Of a DNA stretch of 29,876 nt, positions 7,212 to 13,535 are shown piece after piece. Location: NCBI GenBank assembly GCA_001774245.1, contig MEZF01000047.1, forward strand, positions 69,601 to 99,476, in the 5' to 3' direction. This DNA comes from Candidatus Bathyarchaeota archaeon RBG_13_52_12 (lineage in GTDB: Archaea; Thermoproteota; Bathyarchaeia; TCS64). Each line of letters starts with the position of its first letter. Position 1 is the first letter of the stretch. The notes under the pieces are model-generated. The model was not told the DNA's origin. It saw only the letters and a program-made list of their open reading frames with translations, and ran no database searches. A program made the position numbers and the translations under genes.

Positions 7212-8825
7212 GTGGCCGGCTTTGCCGCCTCGGTGATAAATGGGCTCGTCTACTACTCCTGGGAGACCTTCTACCAGGACGCCTTGAAGACTCCAACTCT
7301 ATTCTTCGTCTTTCCCTTCACCGGTCTCGTCCTCAGCTACTTCCTCATCCACCTATTTGCCTGGTATAAGACGCCAAAGAGCAGCTTCCACAATATACTC
7401 GAGGTCTTCCACCTGGCACCGAGTGGTTTGATACCCAGGGAGGCGATCGTGAAAACTGTCTCAGGGATAGCTACATCGATCTTCGGTGGTTCGGCTGGGC
7501 CGGAGGGGCCATCAGCGGTCATCTCGGGTGGGTTCTCAAGCTGGTTGAATAAGATTCTGCGCCTCAGGATGGGGTCAGGCAAGGTGCTTATGATAGGTGT
7601 AGCTGCAGGCTTCTCGGCGAGCTTCAAGACCCCCCTCACTGGGCTCCTCTTCGCCCTCGAGTTCCCTTACCGGAGGGACATTGAGAAAGAATCGTTCATC
7701 GAGGCTGCTATAGCTAGCTCAACAGCGTACCTAGTCTCCGTGGCGGTGGGGGCCCCTAGCCTCGTCCCCAGCCTCCAGCTCGATGTGGCAGCCCTGCCAA
7801 TGGTCTGGTTGCCGATCTCTATGGTCTTCGGGCTCGCTACAGGCGGAGTCGTATTCCTCTTCACCAGCGTCTATGGTGCCTGTGAGAGGCTCGCGAGGCA
7901 GGTCGTTATACGTGGTGGCTACCCACTGATGCTCATCATTGGAGGCATCGTACTTGGTGGGGTGGGCTACGTTTCACCCCAGTCAGTTGGCCCAGGTTAC
8001 CAGATGGTCCCCCTCATGTTGAGTGGCTCTCTTATGACTCTTGGCGTCGTCTTGTTGCTCCGAACACTTACGACGGGTATAACGATGAATTTCGGCGGAA
8101 CTGGAGGCCTCTTCCTACCAACGCTGCTGTTAGGTGGAGCCTGGGGGGCAATGGTGGGCACCGCCCTGATGCCTTCGATGACGCCGATCTTCATACTAAT
8201 GGGCATGGCCGCATTCTCTGCAGGTGTGCACAAAATGATGCTGACCCCCATCGTCTTCATAGCAGAGGTCTTCGGGCCCCACACAATTATACCAATAATA
8301 CTATCGACAGTCGTCTGTTTCTTCGTCTCAGGTGCCTACAGCTTCTACCCCATCCAACCGGCGAACAAGGTAAGCCAGGAGGAGCTTGCCCTCGAGAGGT
8401 TCTACTATAAGGTCACGAGGAGCAGACCGAAGGAGCTTGAGAAGCTCACCGCGAGAGACATAGCGACCCGGAACCCCCAGAGGCTACACGCCAACGTCAG
8501 CATCAGGGAGGCCATGAAGGCTTTCGGTGAGACGAGCTTCAGGCTTATGCCGGTAGTCAATGCGGACGAGAAGGTAGTAGGCTACGCCACCCTCGAAGGC
8601 CTAGCATTCCTATCGAAGACGGCTCTCGATGACCCGCTGAACACGGTGGAGCTGCAGCCACCCCTTGTCTTCGGTGAGGATGAGCCCGTGATGAATATGA
8701 TCGAGAAGATGATAGAAGGAAAAGAGGATCATTGCTTCATCGTCGATGGCGAGCAGAAGCTCACGGGCATTATTTCAACCATCGATGTGACGCACCTACT
8801 GATGAGTTACTACATCCAAGTCTGA
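7212..8825 (+). CDS. ClC-family chloride channel/antiporter with C-terminal CBS pair
   Basis: A voltage-gated chloride channel fold. Ion-path motifs are GSAGPEGP (about residues 93-100, with the gating Glu of the GREGP-type motif kept, as in H+/Cl- exchangers), FKTPLTG (138-144) and GGLFLP (298-303). The membrane part runs to about residue 390. Two CBS domains follow (about 415-537: LTARDIATRNPQ..., then VFGEDEPVMNMIEKMIEG...), which usually bind adenosyl ligands. GTG 7212 is the first standard start, but the in-frame codons before it read as a natural continuation of helix B (LTRRSNFSWWSLPIATGVV) back to an ACG at 7161. The true start may therefore be upstream (see finding). Confidence 0.92.
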   Translation: MAGFAASVINGLVYYSWETFYQDALKTPTLFFVFPFTGLVLSYFLIHLFAWYKTPKSSFHNILEVFHLAPSGLIPREAIVKTVSGIATSIFGGSAGPEGPSAVISGGFSSWLNKILRLRMGSGKVLMIGVAAGFSASFKTPLTGLLFALEFPYRRDIEKESFIEAAIASSTAYLVSVAVGAPSLVPSLQLDVAALPMVWLPISMVFGLATGGVVFLFTSVYGACERLARQVVIRGGYPLMLIIGGIVLGGVGYVSPQSVGPGYQMVPLMLSGSLMTLGVVLLLRTLTTGITMNFGGTGGLFLPTLLLGGAWGAMVGTALMPSMTPIFILMGMAAFSAGVHKMMLTPIVFIAEVFGPHTIIPIILSTVVCFFVSGAYSFYPIQPANKVSQEELALERFYYKVTRSRPKELEKLTARDIATRNPQRLHANVSIREAMKAFGETSFRLMPVVNADEKVVGYATLEGLAFLSKTALDDPLNTVELQPPLVFGEDEPVMNMIEKMIEGKEDHCFIVDGEQKLTGIISTIDVTHLLMSYYIQV

Positions 8826-8937
8826 TGATGTTGACTTGCGCCGACCCGTATAGGTTTGAGGAGATGTTATCTGTGCTATCACGTCGCGCGCTCGATCTCC
8901 CTCATCGACCTCGACTCCGATATCCCGCGCGCTCTCA

Positions 8938-8947
8938 ACACTTAATA
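8938..8947 (+). promoter_or_regulatory. TATA-like element for the Fpg/Nei-fold gene
   Basis: ACACTTAATA lies about 35-44 nt upstream of the ATG at 8982, a suitable distance for a short leader. It is weak evidence on its own. Confidence 0.3.
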
Positions 8948-8981
8948 GGCTAAGAAACCAGCATCGCTCAAGTGTGTTCCA

Positions 8982-9809
8982 ATGAGCTTCGAGTACCCGG
9001 AGGCGAGGCTCCTCGCCGGACAACTGGACGCGACTATCAAAGGGAAGAAAATCGAGTCATACGACCTCAAGGACTACGAAAAGATTCACAGGATAGGCTT
9101 CATCAACAGAGACCTCGACGACTTCAAACGACTCGTCGGTAGGACAGTCATGGGAGCGGGGAGCAGCGGGAACACGATTCGCGTAAGGCTTGACAATGGC
9201 ATGAACCTTTTGCTGGCACCAGAGTACGGTGGCGTCATCCTCTACCACCGAGCCGGTGACGACGCGAAGTATCATCTCAGAATCGGTTTCACCGGGGGTG
9301 ATTCACTCACCGTCCGCCTCATTAGCATGGGCGTCATCTACGCGGCTGACGATGATCAGCTTGACGGCGTCTACATATACAGGCGAGACTATCGTGGAGC
9401 CTCCTCCCCAGGAGACCTTACGCCCGAGCGATTCACAGAGCTCATCACAGCTAAGGCTACGCAGCTCAAACCTCTGCTCGTCGGGAAGAACGCAGCCGTG
9501 TCAGGCCTCAGCAACAGCGCTTACCAAGACGTGCTCTACCGTGCGGGCATCCACCCGCGTAGGAAGTCATCCGAACTGTCATCGAACCAGATCAATGCCC
9601 TCTACGACGCTGTTAAAGCCCTTATTGAGGAGAGACTAAGGCAGGGTGGGAAAGACGAGATCCTCGACCTCTTCGGCAAGAAGGGCGGGTACACTCCCGT
9701 CATGGGCCCGAACATGAAGGATCGACTCTGCCCCCGATGTGGGGCCAAGGTAGAGAGGACGGCGCTGGGTGGGGGCCAGGTCCATTACTGCCCCGGCTGC
9801 CAGATTTGA
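8982..9809 (+). CDS. Fpg/Nei-fold DNA glycosylase-like protein lacking canonical catalytic residues
   Basis: 275 residues with the full Fpg/Nei architecture: N-terminal beta-sandwich, helix-two-turns-helix (about 160-210, LLVGKNAAVSGLSNSAYQDV), and a zinc finger with Cys250, Cys253, Cys270 and Cys273. Active enzymes begin MPELPE with Pro2 as nucleophile; here the start is MSFEYPEARL, so the N-terminal Pro is gone. The usual Lys of the RRGK block appears to be Asn (SSGNTIRV), and the GGR Arg of the zinc-finger loop is GGQ. From family knowledge, a bacterial Fpg/Nei subfamily usually labelled endonuclease VIII shares this altered N-terminus and the GGKDE..DLFGKKGGY block. It may bind damaged DNA without standard lyase chemistry. 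Fold certain, activity uncertain. Confidence 0.85.
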   Translation: MSFEYPEARLLAGQLDATIKGKKIESYDLKDYEKIHRIGFINRDLDDFKRLVGRTVMGAGSSGNTIRVRLDNGMNLLLAPEYGGVILYHRAGDDAKYHLRIGFTGGDSLTVRLISMGVIYAADDDQLDGVYIYRRDYRGASSPGDLTPERFTELITAKATQLKPLLVGKNAAVSGLSNSAYQDVLYRAGIHPRRKSSELSSNQINALYDAVKALIEERLRQGGKDEILDLFGKKGGYTPVMGPNMKDRLCPRCGAKVERTALGGGQVHYCPGCQI

Positions 9810-9819
9810 AGCGCATGCG

Positions 9820-9833
9820 ATCAGCGTGCTGAT
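9820..9833 (+). terminator. small hairpin after the Fpg/Nei-fold gene
   Basis: ATCAGC and GCTGAT form a 6-bp stem with a 2-nt gap, 11 nt after the stop codon. No strong T-run follows, so a role in termination is only possible. Confidence 0.25.
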
Positions 9834-9945
9834 TCGTTAATTCTTGGCCTACCTCTCCCTACGTGCATGTGAGTAGATGAGACTGTTTCGACCGGGTTCT
9901 CGGATCTCGAGGTGATCAGGAACTTATAGCAGCAGGATATTCAAC

Positions 9946-10101
9946 ATGGGGGATATCACAATCAAGACTCAGAGTGAGAGGGACTTCACTAAGAGGATGG
10001 TCAAGGTGAGGGATCCGATGCGGGTCGCCAATTTAATCAGAGACGTGATGGCCAGGCAGTTATTCAAGCTTGATGAGCGTAGCACTGGAAAAATTAATTA
10101 A
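9946..10101 (+). CDS. small basic protein, 51 aa (unrecognised)
   Basis: ATG to TAA, 51 residues: MGDITIKTQSERDF..., then MVKVRDPMRVANLIRDVM and ARQLFKLDERSTGKIN. It is charged and amphipathic with a likely central helix (RVANLIRDVMARQLF). Codon use (AGG, AAG, ATC, GTC) fits the host better than random sequence. A TATA-like CTTATAG at about 9922-9928 is roughly 22 nt upstream of the ATG, fitting a leaderless mRNA, and a T6 run follows the stop. No family was recognised. It sits at the edge of the AT-rich island and could be a small DNA-binding or regulatory protein; that is a guess from charge only. Confidence 0.45.
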   Translation: MGDITIKTQSERDFTKRMVKVRDPMRVANLIRDVMARQLFKLDERSTGKIN

Positions 10102-10106
10102 ACGTA

Positions 10107-10112
10107 TTTTTT
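10107..10112 (+). terminator. T6 terminator after the small ORF
   Basis: TTTTTT lies 6 nt after the TAA of the 51-aa ORF, as expected for archaeal oligo-T termination. It supports the ORF as a transcription unit. Confidence 0.4.
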
Positions 10113-10182
10113 ACGCGCTAGGACATTGAGAAGAGCAAATAGTAAAAAGTTCCGCGCGCGCCTGCTTCTACGTACAGCGCAC

Positions 10183-11019
10183 TTATGTGAGTTCGGACAG
10201 CTGTTTCTTTATTCTTTTTCGGACGTCATCGGATGCTTTTCTGGCACGAATAAGCAGTCTTAGTTTAATGTCAGATACTGAGTCGGGATAAAAGGATAGA
10301 ATGAGGTCTCGTGCACTCTGTACATAAATGGAGTCGGCTTCGATAAGAGTGTAAAATTGTTCGAAAAGTGAATTATAGAGTTCTGCCTGCGGAAGAAGTT
10401 CTGATATGATTGTAAACGCTTGGTGTCTATTCTCCTCCGTCTCCTCCATGTTTATTGTGAACTGATTTAGTGGACCTAAGAATACTTTGGAATATACGAC
10501 TCTTTTGTCTTCATCTGAGTTTTTAACAAAATTCTTTATTATAGCTAGTATCTCTTTTTTACGAATTTTTTTGTTTAGTATGTTGTTGATCGTTTTTAAT
10601 GATTCAGCGTCATAGGTTGTTTTTCCCTTGCTTTCTTGTTCTAAAGTAGTAATACCCATGTCAATCAATGCTTCATCATTGGATTGGATTAGGTCTAGGT
10701 ACTCTCTTAGTAATTCTGGTTGTATTTCGTTGTCGTAGAGTTTTTTTTCCATGATTCTTGTTAAATAGCTAAAGAGATGTCTTACTGAGGCTGTTAGCTT
10801 TACTTTTCGTTGTCTTCCATGGATGCCTTTTTCGCTAGTGCTTTGGATTATGTGCAGTTCCTCTAGCTCTTTTAGCGCTCTTGATATGTTGCCCTGGTCT
10901 TTCTTGAGGGTGCTTGTCAGTTCGTTGACCGAGAGTTGTTTGTCCGGGTATAGGATTTGAATAATCGCGTAGTGTTGCAAGATTTTTAAAAGTAATTTCG
11001 GCTCGGTTGAAACGGACAT
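10183..11019 (-). CDS. winged-helix transcriptional regulator (unrecognised C-terminal part)
   Basis: 278 residues. The N-terminal 80 form a MarR/ArsR-like winged helix: LSVNELTSTLKKDQGNIS is the helix-turn-helix, ALKELEELHIIQ the recognition helix extension, and KGIHGRQRKVKLT the wing. The remaining 200 residues are helical, charged and unrecognised; they may be a ligand or oligomerisation domain. The gene is strikingly AT-rich, with many T/A-ending codons unlike its neighbours, which suggests horizontal acquisition. ATG 11019 follows a TATA-like TTATAATAAA on this strand at about 11057-11066. It is divergent from the small ORF/parB unit across a 90-bp AT-rich gap, so regulation of that unit or of itself is plausible but inferred. 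Confidence 0.75.
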   Translation of the reverse strand: MSVSTEPKLLLKILQHYAIIQILYPDKQLSVNELTSTLKKDQGNISRALKELEELHIIQSTSEKGIHGRQRKVKLTASVRHLFSYLTRIMEKKLYDNEIQPELLREYLDLIQSNDEALIDMGITTLEQESKGKTTYDAESLKTINNILNKKIRKKEILAIIKNFVKNSDEDKRVVYSKVFLGPLNQFTINMEETEENRHQAFTIISELLPQAELYNSLFEQFYTLIEADSIYVQSARDLILSFYPDSVSDIKLRLLIRARKASDDVRKRIKKQLSELT

Positions 11020-11108
11020 AGATTATAGTTGAAGGATAAGAATATTAATGTCTTCCTTATAATAAAGTTAAAAATATTTATATGTATATAGAACCATAAT
11101 AATATTAG
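11020..11108. promoter_or_regulatory. divergent promoter region of regulator and parB unit
   Basis: A roughly 90-bp, very AT-rich spacer. TTATAATAAA (about 11057-11066) is placed for the leftward regulator gene. AAAATATTTATATG (about 11070-11083) is placed about 25-30 nt before ATG 11109 of the rightward unit. The close back-to-back TATA boxes mean that a protein bound here could control both directions. Confidence 0.5.
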
Positions 11109-11240
11109 ATGCATATGAATAATGGGGATGAGATGCTGGAGTCGATTCGAACTGGACTGACTGGAGTAAAATACACAAGATTTTCGATTAACTCTCTGCC
11201 AAGTTCAGCAAACGTGTTGGAGGTGGAGTTAAATGGTTGA
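11109..11240 (+). CDS. small ORF overlapping and coupled to parB, 43 aa
   Basis: ATG 11109 (or in-frame ATG 11115) to TGA 11238-11240. It reads MHMNNGDEMLESIRTG, then LTGVKYTRFSINSL and PSSANVLEVELNG. A TATA element 25-30 nt upstream makes it the likely first, leaderless cistron. Its 3' end contains the GGAGGTG ribosome site (11219-11225) and overlaps the parB ATG by 8 nt, an arrangement suited to translational coupling. No family was recognised. It could be a small partner of ParB or merely a leader peptide. Confidence 0.42.
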   Translation: MHMNNGDEMLESIRTGLTGVKYTRFSINSLPSSANVLEVELNG

Positions 11241-12372
11241 GAAAGTGATTCGGCTAAGTGACATAAGGACGAACCCTTATCAAACAAGGATCTTGAGCTA
11301 TGAGAAGGAGGACGCTGTACTTAAGAACTCGATATTGGTTAGCGGGATGCATGTGAAACCAATCGTTAGGTCTCATCCATCTATACCGGGTAAATTTTTT
11401 ATTGTTGACGGGCAGCGGAGGGTGAACGCGGCTACGGCGCTGGGATGGATAGAGATTGAGGTGGAGGTAGTTGATTTCTCCGACAAGGGGGCCGCGGAGG
11501 CGACGTTGAATACTAATCTTCATCGTAAAGGCCTGAACCCAGTTGAGGAGGCGATGGGCTACAGGTTGTTGGTCAGTGAGTTCGGGTACACGGAGCAGAT
11601 GGTCGCTGACCGATACGGGAAATCCAGGTCCTCTATAGCCAATAGGTTAAGGCTGCTTGAGATGCCCCTCTTCCTGAAGATGGGTGTTTTGTGCCAAACG
11701 CTTTCGCCGTGGCAAGCCTTAACGATCATGATGCTCCCGAAAGAGTATCGACGCTGGGAATTGGGGAGCCTCGCAATGGGCTGGTCCCTCACCCGAAAAG
11801 AGCTGAGGTCCATCGTTGAGAGTGTCAAGGGTGGCGAGGTCTTCGTCAGTTGGCACCGTGTGGTGCCAGTCGCTGGTTTATGGCGGGCGGCTAGAAGCGG
11901 ATCGACTAGTGAGGAGCATGAAGGGATGCCTAAGATGGACTTGAATCATTCGGAGCCGGTGGCTTGCTACCCGTATGGCTACGTCGTGGATGGGTATGAA
12001 ACGGTTAGGCGCGCCCGAGCGGAGGGCGTTAAGCAGCTGGCCGTTGAAGTGTTCTTCGAAGTGGAGTGGCTTCGTGAGAAGCCGCTGTTGGATGTCCCGG
12101 GTGACGCCGGCTACGTTGATGAGTCGATGCCAAGGATCATACCAAGGCTGAGTGCGGAGCAGGAGAAGAACATGAATTTATTTCTCAATCTGCTGAAGGG
12201 CAGGGAGAAGGATTACCCTGCTCTCTGCGTTGTGCACATGGCTGAGAGGAACGTGTTAGATCTTCCTGAGGCAAAGCCTGTGGTGGGCGGGACGAAACCC
12301 AGCCGCAAGGCTAAGGCGGTTCTCGTAGGACTGTTCCCGGCTTGCCTCGTGGATGAGGTCTCTAAGGAGTAA
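11233..12372 (+). CDS. ParB/Spo0J-like partition protein
   Basis: 379 residues. The N-terminal ParB/sulfiredoxin-like CTP-binding domain (1-110) shows NPYQTR, GMHVKPIVR, FIVDGQRRVNAA (GQRR at 60-63, equivalent to the GERR motif) and TNLHRKGLNPVEEA (ENxQR-like box, 94-106). The central helix-turn-helix domain (112-200) includes YTEQMVADRYGKSRSS then IANRLRLLEMP, and LSPWQALTIMMLP. These are the parS-binding and clamp-forming parts of canonical ParB. The C-terminal 180 residues are unrecognised rather than a standard short dimerisation domain. Start ATG 11233 has GGAGGTG 7 nt upstream. No ParA-type ATPase is in this window. A parS-like palindrome lies 63 nt after the stop. Confidence 0.88.
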   Translation: MVEKVIRLSDIRTNPYQTRILSYEKEDAVLKNSILVSGMHVKPIVRSHPSIPGKFFIVDGQRRVNAATALGWIEIEVEVVDFSDKGAAEATLNTNLHRKGLNPVEEAMGYRLLVSEFGYTEQMVADRYGKSRSSIANRLRLLEMPLFLKMGVLCQTLSPWQALTIMMLPKEYRRWELGSLAMGWSLTRKELRSIVESVKGGEVFVSWHRVVPVAGLWRAARSGSTSEEHEGMPKMDLNHSEPVACYPYGYVVDGYETVRRARAEGVKQLAVEVFFEVEWLREKPLLDVPGDAGYVDESMPRIIPRLSAEQEKNMNLFLNLLKGREKDYPALCVVHMAERNVLDLPEAKPVVGGTKPSRKAKAVLVGLFPACLVDEVSKE

Positions 12373-12392
12373 GTCCTCACGATGGTGATGAG

Positions 12393-12539
12393 AGGCGCTG
12401 CCGGCTCAGGGCCTGATGCCCTCGTTCTAGACTCGATGTTTTGCGCAAAACATGGTACAGCGCAGAAGCCGCCTTATACTGCACTGATGGTCGGACACTC
12501 AGGCGCTATGGGAGCAGTCCCATAGCTGAACCGTTCTAG
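12393..12539 (+). repeat. two copies of an AGGCGCT-hairpin-CGTTCTAG module around the parS-like site
   Basis: Copy A: AGGCGCT at 12393-12399, hairpin arms AGGGC/GCCCT at 12408-12412 and 12418-12422, CGTTCTAG at 12423-12430. Copy B: AGGCGCT at 12501-12507, hairpin arms GCTATGGGA/TCCCATAGC at 12505-12513 and 12518-12526, CGTTCTAG at 12532-12539. The two boundary motifs are 30 and 31 nt apart respectively. The hairpin arms differ in sequence while pairing is kept. The parS-like palindrome lies between the copies. It may be a duplicated structural element of a centromere-like or RNA-encoding region. Confidence 0.4.
12436..12453. promoter_or_regulatory. parS-like perfect palindrome (candidate ParB-binding site)
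   Basis: ATGTTTTGCGCAAAACAT is a perfect 18-bp palindrome 63 nt after the parB stop. Its central 16 bp, TGTTTTGCGCAAAACA, has the layout of the bacterial parS consensus TGTTTCACGTGAAACA and matches it at 12 of 16 positions (both TGTTT/AAACA arms and the CG centre). No second copy was found in the window. Position beside a ParB gene plus sequence likeness make it a strong candidate ParB target; binding is inferred. Confidence 0.6.
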
Positions 12540-12663
12540 CTGATGAGGCAGTTGGCTGCAGCGGCAACTCAGGGAGCTTAGGTGGCTGTGGCGGCTCATG
12601 GCTGCGGCTGTGGTGGCATCTGAAGGCTACGAAGCTGCTGCGAGGCTCTCTAAAGAGGAGTCA

Positions 12664-13207
12664 TTACACCTCTCTGGTGTGGCTCTGGCTAAGCCCTCCT
12701 GGGTCCTGAAGGCTTTGGTCAGCTTTTCTCTCGAGTCCCTTCAGCTGAACGGCCGGCTCTCCCCCGATGATGACTATGTTCGGTCGCTCCTCTGGCTGCC
12801 CGCTGGTCTGCCGTGGTCGAGGGGGCTGGGCGACGGTTGATCTGGCTGGCTGCGGTTGCGGTTGAAAGCTTAGTTGAGGCGTTAGTTGGGCTGGTTGAGC
12901 AATCGGTAGAGTCGGCAGAAGTCTTTCAGCGTTTACAACCTCCCCCATAGGAACCGTGCTAACCGCCTCAACCTTCTCAGCCGTCTGTACCGGCCTCTCA
13001 ACAGAGACAGCCGGCGCAACCGACTTCTCTACCGAGTCAGCCGGAACCACCGACTGCGGCTGCCCAGCCACTGGAGCCGGCTGATTCTTGGGGGAGCGCG
13101 CAACCCAACTGGAATCTTCTTCGGATCGTACCCGCCTACCACCAAATTATCGAATATTTTAGCGCAGGCACTTGTTGCGGTTTTTCTGGTCTAGAGGGTG
13201 TGCTCAT
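12664..13207 (-). pseudogene. Pro/Gln-rich gene interrupted at two homopolymer runs
   Basis: Three overlapping leftward frames join into one protein-like sequence. ATG 13207 opens MSTPSRPEK. A second frame (13032-13190) carries TATSACAKIFDNLVVGGYDP then KKIPVGLRAPP. A third (12664-13146) carries SPKNQPAPVAGQPQSVVPAD and a long Pro/Gln/Val/Glu linker ending in PNIVIIGGEPAVQLKGLE...SHTREV. The switches coincide with a T5 run (13181-13185) and a G5 run (13090-13094) on the plus strand, so each needs only one base gained or lost. Either the gene is decaying, the runs are sequencing errors, or the frames are joined by programmed shifting. No family was recognised. It converges on parB, with an operator-like inverted repeat over its promoter. 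Confidence 0.45.
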
Positions 13208-13237
13208 GGTCGGTGCCGGCCGTACCCCACCTTCTAA

Positions 13238-13260
13238 TCGATAAAACAGTTATTTATCGA
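13238..13260. promoter_or_regulatory. 8-bp inverted repeat over the promoter of the Pro/Gln-rich gene
   Basis: Perfect arms TCGATAAA (13238-13245) and TTTATCGA (13253-13260) are separated by 7 nt and lie 31-53 nt upstream of the leftward ATG at 13207. The AT-rich arms overlap where the TATA box should be, as for a repressor operator. The bound protein is unknown; the local winged-helix regulator or ParB are candidates. Confidence 0.4.
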
Positions 13261-13267
13261 AAGTAGT

Positions 13268-13345
13268 TTGGAGAAGATTCAATGGATGATTTTTAACAAG
13301 CATCCATCAGTTGATGAAAAGGTCAATCGGCTTCTGAAACTATAA
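13268..13345 (+). pseudogene. possible C-terminal remnant of an M48 (HtpX-like) metallopeptidase
   Basis: A short frame, open from 13238, ends IFNKHPSVDEKVNRLLKL and TAA. This resembles the extreme C-terminus of HtpX/M48 peptidases (consensus F..HP...ERI.RL). Nothing of the HExxH catalytic part is present. Identification from 18 residues is tentative. Confidence 0.28.
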
Positions 13346-13410
13346 GGGCTGCGCACTCGGCAGCGCGACTACACTCTCTCCTAAATGCTACGCGCACGCA
13401 AAAGCCACTC

Positions 13411-13454
13411 CAGAGCACATACTGTCAATGACCTTTTGACATGATGTGCTTCTG
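13411..13454. repeat. imperfect long inverted repeat (hairpin)
   Basis: The left arm CAGAGCACATACTGTCAA (13411-13428) pairs with the right arm 13436-13454 around a 7-nt loop (13429-13435). The arms are identical apart from one bulged A and a two-base AC/CA swap. It sits between the remnant peptidase and the lipoate ligase promoter. It might be a small structured RNA, a mobile-element scar or a protein-binding site. There is no T-run after it on the plus strand. Confidence 0.4.
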
Positions 13455-13475
13455 CATACCGACGACTCTCCGCAT

Positions 13476-13485
13476 CTATTTTAAT
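13476..13485 (+). promoter_or_regulatory. TATA box of the lipoate ligase gene
   Basis: TATTTTAATT lies about 55 nt before ATG 13536, giving a leader of about 28-30 nt. It also makes the earlier GTG at 13488 unlikely as a start, because that codon would precede the expected transcription start. Confidence 0.45.
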
Positions 13486-13535
13486 TCGTGGTTAAGTATA
13501 ACCATGTTCCAGCGTATTCACGAGTTGAATTTGAT

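Noticed and set aside
11851..11868. Inverted repeat TGGCACC-GTGT-GGTGCCA inside parB
   Set aside because: It falls in coding sequence (SWHRVV), is unrelated to the parS-like site and can be chance.
12386..12416. GTGATGA and CTGA resembling C/D-box sRNA motifs
   Set aside because: Spacing to the D-type box is wrong and no second C'/D pair is at a suitable distance.
12598..12840. Rightward ORF of 80 codons beginning MAAAVVASEGYEAAARL
   Set aside because: It lies opposite the Pro/Gln-rich reading frame, has no ribosome site or promoter and a composition explained by GCTG-rich DNA. Not supported as a gene.
13488..13535. GTG 13488 as the lipoate ligase start
   Set aside because: Only a few bases after the TATA box, so it would lie before the transcription start; ATG 13536 fits the family N-terminus.
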